Assembly (NCBI GenBank): GCA_016748015.1
Contig: JAAOMT010000778.1
Coordinates: 128,945 to 192,944, forward strand
Length of the DNA stretch: 64,000 nucleotides
Direction: 5' to 3'
DNA from: Geosiphon pyriformis
Lineage: Eukaryota; Glomeromycota; Glomeromycetes; Archaeosporales; Geosiphonaceae
The position numbers and the translations under genes were made by a program. The notes under the pieces are model-generated. The model did not search any database. It was not told the DNA's origin and saw only the letters and a program-made list of their open reading frames with translations. Below, piece by piece: positions 35,270 through 46,211 of the stretch (its first letter is position 1; each line of letters starts with the position of its first letter).

Positions 35270-36530
35270 AAAGATTCAGATCAACCAACCAGAGTAATTA
35301 CAGAACTGAAAAAAGAAACAATATTATTCAACATGCATTCAAATCCAACAGCAGAACATTTTCATAAAGAGGCAACCAGGGAAAGAACCAGAAAGAGATA
35401 CTATTGGCCATCAATGTATCCAGATATCATCTAATATGTGCAAAATTGTGATGCTTGTCAAAGAAGAGGAGGAACAAGACCCAGTGAACCATTGAGACCA
35501 ATCAAAGTGGGACAACTATTTGACCGTATTGGAATCGATTTAGTCAGACCATTGACAATTACCAGCAGAGGCAACAGATATATTGCAGTAGTCATAGACT
35601 ATCTTACTAAATAACCAGAAGCCAAAGCAATTCAAAGAGTGAATGCAGAATCTGTTGCCAAATTCATCTATCAAGATTTGATTTGTTAACATAGATGTTC
35701 AAAAGAACTATTATTAGACTAAGAAACCCATTTTGTGAATAGAACATTAGCAGAACTAAGCCAAAAATTTGGAATTAAAAGACCACTATCATCACCATAC
35801 CATCCACAAACCAATGGATTAGTTAAAAGATTTAATAGAATATTGTGTAAAGCAATAGCAAAACTCAGCCAAAAAAACCAGGACGAATGAGACTTGTTCA
35901 TACCATCAGTATTATTTGCTTATTGGACAATGAAGCAAGACACCACACAAGCAACACCATTTGAATTAATATACGGTAGAACAGCAATATTACCAGTTGA
36001 GATAGAGATTAACATATATCCAACTGAACCAATAACAGAAAAGAATTTTCAAGAGACATTGTTAAGAAGAACATATGACTTAATAGAAACATTAGAAAAC
36101 AAATGAAGAAGAGCAGCTGATAACATACAAAAGTCACAAGAGAAACAGAAAGAAAAACATGATAATCAACTACCAAACAAACCAGTTGAATTTAAGATTG
36201 AAAACAAAGTACTCTTATATTATACCAAAGCAGAAAAACAATGAAGTGAAAAATTTGACCCCAAATGAGATGAACCATTTCACATAAAAGAAATTCTAAA
36301 GAATAGAGCTTACAAATTAAGACTGGATAACAAAATCTTAACCAAAGCAGCACATGGAGATTGACTGAAACTATATCACAACATCACATCACTATCCACC
36401 AGTAATATTCCACAATTAGAAGTACAGAAGATACTAATCTAACCAGAGGAGATTCCACGAGATCTGGAACCAATTATCATTATTAACAACAACACATTAA
36501 TTAATCCATCAAAAGAATATATAAAGACAT
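35270..36530 (+). pseudogene. Integrase of element C, catalytic Glu replaced
   Basis: HHCC zinc-binding part (NMHSN...EHFHKEATRERT...CDACQRR, about 35330-35470), rve core with GIDLVRPLTI and LLLD, and the third catalytic residue in TNGLVKRFNR where Glu is Lys (AAA at 35825-35827, G-to-A from GAA). A C-terminal GPY/F-like part with KVLLYYTK follows. Many stops. The family is Ty3-type by domain order (RT-RNase H-IN). Confidence 0.85.
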
Positions 36531-36558
36531 AGTAGATGCAACAAGAAATATCAGAAAA

Positions 36559-37188
36559 ATGGAAATTACAGACAACATCCACTCACTAGCACAACAACTC
36601 TTTCAATTAATTCAACACCAAGAGATAAAAATTACAATTAATCAACAAACCATCTGATATCAAGACACTAGAAAGACATTACCACATAGAACACAGAAGA
36701 AAACAGAAAATACTGTTGACAAAATCATGGCGAAAGTAAAATTAGCAATAAAAGAGTCAACAAAAGAGTCACTATATCAAAAGTTGACTAAAAAAACTTG
36801 GAATTGGTGAATACAACAATTTCCAAGAAATTATTGTTATTTTTACTTGGGACAACATGTGAATATCCAGAATCTATATACAGATAAAACAAAGCAATTA
36901 TTTGACACCAGAATACTACAACAATTAGAACATTTTGTGGAAAAGAACAACTTATTCACACAGACCTGAGCCATATACCAAATACACACAGCATTTCAGG
37001 ATTGACCAGAAATCTTATTTAACAAAGCAATGAACACGGTTACAAGTAATCAATTAGGAAAGATCACCAATGCTCAATTTGAAGAATTACAGACTCAAAT
37101 AACACAAGTAATTCTCGAAAATGAAATTCAGGAAATACTTCAAGAAAGAGAATTAACAGAGTTAGATTTCAACAGAGCTCAATATTAA
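36559..37188 (+). pseudogene. ORF3 of element C, unknown function
   Basis: About 210 codons in one frame from ATG 36559 to TAA 37186-37188, just before the polypurine tract. It has four or so internal TGA codons at likely Trp positions. Composition is Gln/Lys/Thr-rich and looks helical (e.g. QQLFQLIQHQEIKITINQQT). No homology to the ORF3 of B/F is evident. No membrane segment or signal peptide is visible, so it does not look like an envelope gene. Its last codons survive in D and E. Confidence 0.55.
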
Positions 37189-37201
37189 AAGGAGGGAATA
37201 A
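37187..37201 (+). other. Polypurine tract of element C
   Basis: AAAAGGAGGGAATAA immediately before the 3' LTR; equivalents are AAAGGAAAGAATAA in D and AAAAGAAAAAGATAA in E (minus). This is the expected plus-strand primer. Confidence 0.75.
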
Positions 37202-38018
37202 TGTTACTTATAGAAATATAGAGAATATATATTAGCATAGTTATTAGCCAATCAAAAGTAAATGTAGTAAATGTGGAATTTCAAGATTCCTTTCAGGAAT
37301 TACAGGATTCCAGGAATTACAGGATTCTCATAAAAAATTGCAGGATTTCAGAATTCCAGGATTTCTCTCAAAAAAAATTGCAGGATTCCAGGAATTCCAG
37401 AATTCCTGTTGTGAAGAATTGAGGAATTGAGGAATCTCAATTATGTATATATAACAATAGTATTAGAAGCTGGAAAAGGCAGACCTCTCAGTTTAGATTT
37501 CATCTAGACAACCTTCCAAACACAATAAATAACTATTTGGTATCTCAAACCTAATTCCACTATCAACACTCCATATTAATAGTAATTGATACTTAAACAT
37601 ACTAGAACAATAGCTCTTGATTATGGCTATTGATAAGATACTGACTTGCAAAATCACCTTGGCTTATTCATGATTTTCTTTTATTGTTGTGCACTAATTG
37701 GTTAAATAAAGCACTAGATTACTAACATCAAAAATTGCCTGGTAAAAGATCTCTGCGAGAGGATAGGACATGTACAAAAAATACAGAATACTTACCAGAG
37801 GATTGCTGGCCATTATGCCGAGAGAAGAATTGACAGAATTGCAATTCTGAGAAACTATGGATAAAACAACTATTGAATCTCTGTCCATTATACAAAGAAT
37901 TTAAACCGAAACCTTCAGATACAAAACCTTCAGATTAATAACATCAATGTGAATAACTTTTAGCACCAAGTTATGGGTTTGTTATTTGATTTAACACCTC
38001 AAATACTCACTCATAACA
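37202..38018 (+). repeat. 3' LTR of element C
   Basis: 817 bp, TGTTACTT ... TCATAACA. Matches the 5' LTR throughout; differences are mostly transitions. Followed by the ATGA duplication. Confidence 0.88.
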
Positions 38019-38022
38019 ATGA

Positions 38023-39320
38023 ATTCATGTGATACAACACACCATCACCACCAGAAAAACTTGCTTCATCCATCTAAAACTATATCAATCCAATCACTAC
38101 AATAATGAATTCATCAAGAAAAAAATAAAACGAATGAAAGATCTTGGATTCATACAAAAAACCAAGAGTGAATAGGCTTTTCCAGTTGTAGTGGTATCCA
38201 AGAAAGATGAAACCCTGCACTTCTGTGTTGATTATTGCCAATTAAATGCCATTACTAAAAGAAACATGTACTCATTTCCCAAAATTGATGCAATGCTAGA
38301 TCAATTCAAGAGTGCTGCTTTCTTCTCAACCATTGATCTAATTGCTGGATTTTGGCAAGTAGAGATGAATCCAGAAAGTTGGAAGAAAACCACCTTCATA
38401 ACCAAGTATGGCACCTATAAATTCACAGTTATGCTTTTTGGTTTCATCAATGCTCCTCCCACTTTTCAATGCTTAATGGACAAAGTATTTGAATTAGTGA
38501 AAAAAAATTTTGTTCTGGTTTATTTGGATAACATAATAATGTACTCAAAAATCTGGGATGAACATCTTGAACATTTGCAAAAAGTTTTTGACCTCCTTAG
38601 AAATGCTGGCCTTAAAATAAACTCAATCAAATCTTTCTTTAGACAGCAATCAACCCAATTTCTTGGTCATCTTATTACAAAGAATGGAATTTTTCCTGAC
38701 CCAGCCAAGGTTGAAAAAGTCCAGAACATTAGACAACCAATGAATGTTCATGAACTGCACTCTTTCTTTGGTTTGGTTTCTTATTATCAGAAATTTGTTA
38801 AGAATTTTTCCAAAATCACCTCTCCACTCAATCAGCTACTTAGAAAAAATGTCAATTACCACTGGGGTACACATCAGCAGAAAGCATTTGAAACCCTCAA
38901 AGAAAAATTGGTTACAAAACTTATTCTCAAGCAACCTAATCTGAATCAACTTTTTATCCTTCATACTAATGTATCTGGTTATGAACTTGGTGCTGTCCTG
39001 TCACAAAAAGATGAAGATGGCAGAGAATATGCAATAGCATATGTCAGTAGAACTTTTACACCAGCAGAACAGAACTATTCAGTTACTAAGCAGAAATGCT
39101 TAGCAGTAGTCTGGACTATTAGTTACTGAGATAAGTATCTCCTGGGGGTAAAGTTTTTGGTGGTAACAGATCACCAAGCTTTGGTTTGGTTATGCAACAA
39201 AAAGAAGCTGGAACATAAAAGAATAACTTGCTGGATACTCCACTTGGACAAATTTGACTATGACATTCAACATCATCAAAACGCCGATGCTCTTTTTAGA
39301 CTTACCATCTAGTGACAGTA
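38023..39320 (+). pseudogene. Reverse transcriptase and RNase H of element B, broken
   Basis: Resumes the pol of element B after element C. RT motifs: VVVSKKD, FCVDYCQLNAI, STIDLIAGFWQVEMNP, MLFGFINAPPTFQ, and YLDN at 38521-38532 (second Asp lost, GAT to AAC). A 312-codon open stretch runs 38191-39129. RNase H begins FILHTNVSGYELGAVLSQ (the usual TDAS has Asn) and continues to VVTDHQALVWL at about 39190, through stops, to about 39310. Confidence 0.88.
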
Positions 39321-39339
39321 CAACTACCTCAAACCAAAT

Positions 39340-40636
39340 CAACCTAATTATTAGTAATTCTCTCACAACCAAACACAATAATAGACTTGGACAACTACTC
39401 TGCCTTAATGGAATTTTTGGGTAAAGAACAATACCCACTGGAATACAATTGACAACAAAAAGAACATTTGTGCAAACAATTAAATTTCTATTTGATCTGC
39501 CAGAATCAACTATACAAAAGAAACAGAAAAGATTCTGACCATCTCCAAAGAGTCATAAGATTTGAAGAAAGAGAAATTGTGATCTATAATATGCACACTG
39601 ATCTATTAGCTAGACACTTTGGAAAAACAAAAACAATTTAGAAAACTCTAGCTTGCTATTATTGGTCTACCTTAGAAAAAGACATTGCTGAGTACATTAA
39701 AACCTGTGATACCTGCCAAAGAAGAGAAAAACCCAATAGAAAAGAAAATATCTATTCAATCTCTGTTGGCCAATCATTTGACAGGATTGGTATAGATGTT
39801 GTTAGACTCTTAACAATAACTCTTAATAGCAACAGATACATTATTACAGCTACTAACTATCTTACAAAGTGGGTAGAAGCAAGAGCCACTTCAGACCAAA
39901 CAACAGTCTCAATAGCCAATTTCATTTATGAAGATATCATATGCCATCATGGCTGCCCCAGAGAACTTTTATTTGATAGAGGAAAAGCTTTTCTCAGTAC
40001 ACTGGTTAAAGAACTTTGTAGAAAAATGGGAATATGTCACAAACTTTCTTTCCCTTATTACCCCCAAACAAATTACCTAATAGAATATTTTAATAGAACA
40101 CTATGTGAAACTCTAGCCAAAACAAGTAAAAAAACAAACTTATGAGACAAAGTATTGCTTTCAGCTTTGTTTGCTTATAGAACTGTGAATCATGACATAA
40201 TAAGTTATGAACCTTTTTATCTGTTCTATGAACACATGGCAATACTACCAATAAAAACTGACATTAAGACAATACCCTTTAAAGAGATCACAATAGCAAA
40301 TTACAAAAACATTTTGCAAAGAAGACTTGATATCATTCTTGACTTATTGGTAGAAGCACAAATAGTTGCTTTTGAAAAGATAAAACAGTTTTAAGAAAAG
40401 CTTAAAAAGAAAAAAACCTATAAAACACTTTCTTTAAGTGTTGGTGACTTGGTATTAGAATACTATTCAAACAGAGACAATGTCTATGATAATAAATTCT
40501 TTAGCCAGTAGAAAGAACCCTTTATAGTCAACAAATTTTTGAACAATGGTTTTTATATTCTTCAAGATCAATCTGGAACAATCTTTAATGATCGACCTGT
40601 TCACGGCATGCAACTCAAGAAATATTACAAATGACC
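39340..40636 (+). pseudogene. Integrase of element B, broken
   Basis: HHCC domain (NMHTD...RHF...CDTCQRR, about 39580-39730), rve core with DRIGIDVV, LLFDRGKAF and a retained Glu in NYLIEYFNR (about 40070-40095), then the C-terminal domain (SVGDLVLEYYS). The D, D, E triad can be read, but stops and frame changes abolish function. Downstream, after about 100 bp, is ORF3. Confidence 0.85.
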
Positions 40637-40736
40637 TGATTGGTTGCCTGTTGTGATAATACTGACTCAAATGATCAACAAAAATCAAGTATAAATAAAT
40701 GCACTATTCCCAAAACAGAGGTATTTTCAAATTGAC

Positions 40737-41393
40737 ATGAACAATTATTTTCTGGATCAAAACATTCAAAATGCCTTCTATACTCTCCATAAGTATTGGA
40801 TTAAAAACTATTTAAATATTACTTTGACCATTGGAAAACAGACCACAATAACTGATAGCAGTGGAACACATACTGTTATTAGACCAAAGAAAACAACTAC
40901 CAAAAGAGAAAGAATTGGTAGCAAAATGAATAAATATCTGTTAGAAAATATAACAGCAGCAATACTTGTACCCTCTATCATACTTGGAAAAACAATTAAA
41001 GAAATTTTACTCATAGACAAAAACTTGTTATATAGAAGACAATTAGAGCTCTATGGTCGCCTTGGTGAAATCATAGATGACATGAAGCTCATAAAGAAAA
41101 CAACTTTAGAAATACAGACAGAAATTTTGGGCATTATATAATTAGATATTCCAAGAGTTTTAACCATTACTAAAAGAACCAAAACTCTAATACAAAGATT
41201 TGGTTTCTTGAATACAAAACTCATTTCACCTCAAGTATTATATACTCTATCTACAAAAGACTTCAATAAATTAGTTAGCTTTGAATTAGATAAAACTTTT
41301 CAAATAGACTACACTATAAATAGCTTGATTTTGCCAGAGCTCAATCTCTTTGGAGAGAATAATGTTATGATTGAGACTTATACTTTTTATTAA
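40737..41393 (+). pseudogene. ORF3 of element B, accessory protein of unknown function
   Basis: ATG 40737 opens a clean 134-codon frame to TAA 41139-41141. The same frame then stays open for another 83 codons to TAA 41391-41393, the last ten codons lying inside the 3' LTR. The protein is Lys/Ile/Thr-rich with a central conserved block (NLLYRRQLELYGRLGEI) and a C-terminal block (TLSTKDFNKLVSFELDK). No recognised domain, membrane segment or zinc site. A stop at the 134/135 boundary is present in all three copies of the family in this window (TAA, TAA, TAG), so it may be genuine or a shared Gln-to-stop change. Confidence 0.65.
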
Positions 41394-42054
41394 TTATCAC
41401 ATGTATTAGCCACTGATGTTATATGATTAGTCACACTATTTTTAGAAAGTGATCATTGACCTGATCAATGACCTGACCATTGACCTGACCATTGACTTGA
41501 TCATTGATCTGATCATTGACCACTTTTGATAACTATATAAGTGATGAATTTCTTAGCTATAGAAAAGCATGTAATAACAAGCATCTGAATAATCAAGAAT
41601 AAATAAAATAACAATTTTCATCTTAATTCTTTTCTTATTGCTAATTTTTCTTTCCCTACCTTCAAGTATCTGAACATCTTAAAGATAAAAGATTACTTGT
41701 TGGCCTTTTCCTGATGTATATAATTGTAGCATTTGAAGATTATTTGAATAAACATGACTGAAAAGCACAAGTTAATATCTGATATTGAATTCTAAGAACG
41801 CTGACATGAGACATAGAATTATACCAGTGGTGATCAATTGTTGACAGTATGGACTATCCCTCTACCTTTATATTCTCCAGTTACCTTTGAAAAAAATAGC
41901 AACTGAGATATTTTATGAAACTGATCTCACACATTGAATCCATACTTATTCAATTTACTCTTTAAAGTTGAATTCTCCTTTGATTATTTCCATCACCCTA
42001 CAATCTTGTTCTTTTTTACTATCCATTAGCTTGTTACTCCAATCTGTAATAACA
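41363..42054 (+). repeat. 3' LTR of element B
   Basis: 692 bp, TGTTATGATTG ... TAATAACA; contains the TGACCTGATCA-type units (about 41450-41525). Confidence 0.85.
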
Positions 42055-43913
42055 TAATTATTATTTGGCTTATTAACTGCTAGTGACTATTTTTTATAGT
42101 AAAAAATTCTAAATTAATCAAAATATTTCAATATTTAAATCTTACTTCTTAATCTGTTTGTGCTAATATAATTAAAAATAAAGTCATAAAACTCTATATC
42201 TTGGATAAATAAAAATTAAGAATAAATACTATTTTTATTATAAAATATATCTTTTTTTATTCATACTTATAATATGATAAATATATTTAGGTATTATCAA
42301 GTCTAAATTTTTTTTACATTAAATTTTTGAACATCTTTCAATAATAAAACTTTTGTTTTTATTATTACTTATTATATTAATAACAATTTGGATCTTTAAT
42401 AAACAATAATTGATTTTGAATTAATAAGTAAACAGCATAATAAAATAAATATTGTAAACAGATTTTTTAAAATATTAAAAGATTATAAAATTACATTAAA
42501 AATACATATATATATTCTTACATAAATTTGAGTTAGTTAATAGTCAATGATAAAATCAATATATCATATAGCATATTAATATTATCTAAAATTCAAAGTT
42601 ATTATAATGCTCATATTATTAAAAATCATATTTTTTCAATATTAGTTTAAGTTGATTTTTATTATTGCTTCAAAGCTGAATTTTTGGCATTAGCATTATT
42701 TAAGGCTCAATATTATTATAGTGCTTATATTATTAAAAACTATATTTTTTTAATATTAGCTTAAGTGGTTTTTATTATTGTCTTAAGCCAAATTTTCAGC
42801 CAAAAAAGTTATAAAAGAGTTATATACACTTTTTTTTTATACAAGTTTATCATTAATTTTATTAGTTATAATCTAATTTTTTTTAACAGCTTTTTGTTAT
42901 TATCTTTGATAATACTGTAAATAATAGTACTTTTATAAAAAAGTTAATAAGAAAATTAAAAGAAAAAAATATTCAATAGAACTTAAAAGATCTTTGATTT
43001 TAATGCTTTAATTATATTCTAAACTTGGTAATACAAACAGCTTTAGATAAAATAAAAGATAATGTTTCTAAGATATTTATTAAAAATCCAAACCAAATAT
43101 ATTTATCTAAAATTTTTTTAATGTAAATTTTGAATAAATTAAAGATTAGAAAACTTAACTCTGCAATTTGTATTTTATTTTAATATTTTAAGCTTTTTGA
43201 ACATATCTATAATATATGTCAAATTAAATACTATAAATCCATTTTGAATTGTTTCATCCAGTAAAATTTTATTTATAATATAATTAAGAATAGATTATTT
43301 TTTAAATTGACAAGTTGTTTATTTCTGATTTCATATATTTTAAATACAAAAATTCTAACTGTAAATTTATAAACATTAAACATTTTTATTAATACTTATA
43401 TTGATTTTTATCAATATGTTATTTTATATAATTAGTGGGCTGTCTTTAATAAAATTGATAAATTTCTTGAATTATTTAAAAATATTATGGTTAAAATATT
43501 AGCCAGTTCAAATAATACTGTTTTTTTGATTATTTCTCTCTTTAATATTATTTTTAATTATATTGAAGACATAGTTAATAATAATGAATTTAGTAAAACA
43601 TTATAATCTTAATTGTATTTATTTAATTATTTATTTAACATATTTAATATTAGATTTATTACTTATTATAATAGCTAAAGCACTAAAAAAAAAGTTGATT
43701 GAATATTACTCTAAAACAAATACAACTATAATACTCTGTATTGTATTAAATCTAAAGAAAAAATTTTATTATTTTACAAAAAAAATTTTCAAATAACAAT
43801 ATTAATAAAACAAAAAAACTATAAGTTATTAATTTATTTAAACAGTTTTATTTTTCAACTTTCACACAATAAATAAATCTTTAGAATATGTACTTTCTTT
43901 TAAACAAAGTATA
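42055..43913 (+). pseudogene. hAT transposase fragment 3 (RNase H-like core)
   Basis: Strongly decayed but recognisable hAT-superfamily transposase coding sequence: IIIWLINC..LFFIVKNSKLIKIFQYLNL, ANIIKNKVIKLYIL, FTLNF.TSFNN (catalytic region of hAT, where FTLDxWTS is usual), FDNTVNNSTFIKKL (DNASNN motif), YILNLVIQTALDKIKD, and AKALKKKLIEYYSKTN near the end. Stops are frequent. The piece is bounded by the 3' LTR of element B and the TA of the Tc1 insertion. A direct repeat of about 100 bp (42590-42690 vs 42695-42790) lies inside it. Confidence 0.75.
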
Positions 43914-45267
43914 TAGAGGGGTATAAAAAGTATTGAACATTTAATATAATATATAAAAAAAGCTATATATTGTAATACTATTACCAATTTAAGCCATAAT
44001 TTTTTTTATAATTACTTATAGTTATAATTTACAAATCAACATAAATTGCATCCTTGTAAAACACAATAGTGGATTATATATGTATATATAAAATATCAAA
44101 TATTTTTGTCATGAAAAAATTTACCACATTAAATGTGTCTTGGAAAAGAATTTTTTGAATACCAAAAAGGAAAGATTATTTCAGCAAAAATGTTAGAACA
44201 TACAAACAGTAAGATTTTCATGACTATTGAATGTTCATATTCTTCTATAATACATGTATAGAAGTTATACAAGCTAAAAAAACTTCCTAAAAAATGAATA
44301 GACCAACCACAAATTCTTGACAAATGCACATGTAAACAACTTAAATATTCAATAATAAAGAATAAAAAAACCTGCTGCCAAACTCTTTCTCAAATATGAT
44401 TAAATTTTATTAAAGATACCAACAAATCTATTTCTATATAAACTATTCGAAATAAATTAGCTCAAGAAAGACTTCACTCATGCATTCCTTATCTTAAGCC
44501 ATTAATTTTCAAATTAAATAAAGAAAAACATTTACAATAGGTTTGTACTTATAAAAATTGGACAGTAAAAGATTTTAACTGAGTTATTTGATTAGATAAA
44601 TCTATATATACACAATTTAGAAGTACAGGATTTGGACATGTATAGTGTAAATCTTCCCAAGAGTTTCATAAGAATTGTATTACAGCCACAGTTAGAAAAA
44701 GCTTTGGTTGCATGTTTTGGGAATGTTTTTTATGGGTTGGTTTGGGTCCTTTGGTTTCTTTGGTTGGTCATATTACTTGAGTTATACATCATAAAACCTT
44801 GGCTAATTATGCAATTCCTACAGTAAAACTTTATGTAAAAAAAACCAAAAAAAAGTTTTTTTTTTAGGAAGACAATGCACCAATTCATACATTAAAAGTC
44901 GTGCATTCTTTTTTTACCTCTTCAAATGTTGAATTACTTTCTTGGCCACCACAAAGTTCTGATATTACTCCAATAGAAATTTTTTGGTTATATATTGAAG
45001 TTAAAATTCATTAATATAATTCACAATTCTCAAATATTATACAATTAGAACAGTGGATTAAGGAAAAATAGGATGCAATATCTGTAAATTATTATTGTAA
45101 TTTGATCAAGGCTAACCATGTTGAGTTCAAGCTATTCTTGAAGCAAATAGGGGTCAAACAAACTACTAACATGTATTTTAATATAATAATAAAAAATTAA
45201 TAATTCATAAGTTAGTTCTTTTATATAACATATTATAAAAGTGTCCAATATTTTTTATACTCCTCTG
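43914..45267 (+). mobile_element. Tc1/mariner-type DNA transposon, inactive
   Basis: 1,354 bp between TA dinucleotides (43912-43913 and 45268-45269). The terminal inverted repeats read TAGAGGGGTATAAAAAGTAT on the left and, reverse-complemented, CAGAGGAGTATAAAAAATAT on the right. Carries a decayed transposase on the plus strand. Inserted into the hAT remnant. Confidence 0.88.
44270..45180 (+). pseudogene. Tc1-type DD34E transposase, broken
   Basis: Cut-and-paste transposase remnant. An N-terminal helix-turn-helix part (KDTNKSISI*TIRNKLAQERLHS, about 44410-44480) leads into TYKNWTVKDFN, the first catalytic Asp in LDKSIYTQFRSTGFGHV (about 44596), then CMFWECF.WVGLGPLVSL. The second Asp is in EDNAPIHT (GAC 44871-44873) and the Glu in SWPPQSSDITPIEIFW (GAA 44976-44978), which leaves 34 residues between them. 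Several stops (Trp and Gln positions) and a frame change near 44850. Confidence 0.85.
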
Positions 45268-45770
45268 TATATTAAACATTATATTAACATCAAATAACAA
45301 TTTTTTGTTAAATAACAATTTTAATAATACTATAGCATTAGTCATACAATTTATATTAAAGACAAACTTTAATAATAATAAAGAAAAAAAACTTGATGAA
45401 ATTAATTGTTAAATCTCTAAAAAAGTGGCTAATAAGGAAATAAATATAATGGCATGATAGAAAATATATTACAAAAAATATTTATTTAAATTAATATTTT
45501 ATTAATAATTCGATATTTAGATATATTAAACACAATTTTTTTATTTTACATATATAACTTGTAATTATTTGGCAATTCAAAGATTATCTGTTGCTTTTAA
45601 ACATGTTTTTTCTGCAAATAGAAATATCATTACAAATATGAAGTCTTGTTTAGTGTTTAAAACTATAAGAGCAGCACAGTATTTTCAATTATAGATACAG
45701 AAACCATTAAAAAAAAATTAAATAATAATATAATATAATATAATGTTTTTAATAATCAAATCTGAATATA
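45268..45770 (+). pseudogene. hAT transposase fragment 4 (C-terminal dimerisation region)
   Basis: Continues the hAT transposase after the Tc1 insertion. The segment about 45555-45690 reads CNYLAIQRLSVAFKHVFSANRNIIT, the C-terminal hATC dimerisation pattern (YLAIpatSv..ErvFS.agniit). The preceding part is AT-rich and barely legible. Confidence 0.75.
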
Positions 45771-46211
45771 TTCATAAACTTCAAACTGAACTTGAATCAG
45801 ACTTGTTGCATGTGTTTTGATTTGGTTTAAGTTTGGTAATTTTAAGTTTGGTTTAAGTTTGAGTTCAAAATTTTGCCAAATTTTCTGTTCAAGTTCAATT
45901 TAATTTGGTAATTTAATTGAACTTGAACCAAATTAAACTGAACATTAAAACTTTACTTTTGTTACAATTCAATTAATTGTAATTGAATTAACACAATTTA
46001 ACTAAACTTAGATATTGCAGCAATAATTATTTCTTTTAGTGTATTTATAAAAATTTTTTTAATTACTACAGTCTGATTTAAATAAAATTTTGTCTTTTAA
46101 AATTATTGTTTACTTTAATGTCTTTTTTTCTGGCCAATAATGTGGTTTTTTTCATGTTTTTTTTAGATATAAATGTAGATTTAATTATTTTTTCAAATTT
46201 TAAAAAAGTAG
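45771..46211. repeat. Subterminal repeats and palindrome, possible hAT 3' end
   Basis: 45775-45960 is rich in GTTCAAGTTC/GAACTTGAAC and TTTAAGTTTGG units. A near-perfect inverted repeat has 19-nt arms (45887-45905 and 45910-45928) around a 4-nt loop. Short direct and inverted subterminal repeats are usual at hAT ends, so this may be the 3' end of the same element. The rest up to the LTR of element F is plain AT-rich sequence. Confidence 0.45.

Larger units (their letters stand above)
27934..38018 (+). mobile_element. Element C: 10.1-kb Ty3-type element with dUTPase and zinc modules
   Basis: LTRs at 27934-28766 and 37202-38018, ATGA duplication, primer-binding site and polypurine tract. Order: gag, protease, CxxC zinc modules, acidic linker, dUTPase, reverse transcriptase, RNase H, integrase, ORF3. 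Larger than B and F because of the extra domains. Coding regions contain dozens of stops, mainly TGA/TAA/TAG one transition from Trp, Arg or Gln, and several indels. Inserted into the pol of element B between protease linker and reverse transcriptase. Confidence 0.93.
24220..42054 (+). mobile_element. Element B: Ty3-type LTR retrotransposon, split by element C
   Basis: LTRs at 24220-24956 and 41363-42054. Without nested element C and its extra ATGA the length is 7,746 bp, almost the same as its relative F (7,733 bp). Order: LTR, gag, protease, [element C], reverse transcriptase, RNase H, integrase, ORF3, LTR. All coding parts contain stops and frameshifts. The sequences just outside are ATAT and TAAT, so no clean target duplication is seen. 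It inserted into an hAT transposase gene. Confidence 0.92.

Noticed and set aside
36559-37188. Recoding of TGA as tryptophan in element C
   Set aside because: Several TGA codons fall at Trp positions, but others fall at Arg positions (from CGA), TGG is still used for Trp nearby, and TAA/TAG stops occur at Gln positions. Biased mutation explains all of them.
40737-41393. ORF3 of B/F as an envelope-like gene
   Set aside because: No signal peptide, transmembrane segment or Cys pattern is visible; the position after integrase alone is not enough.
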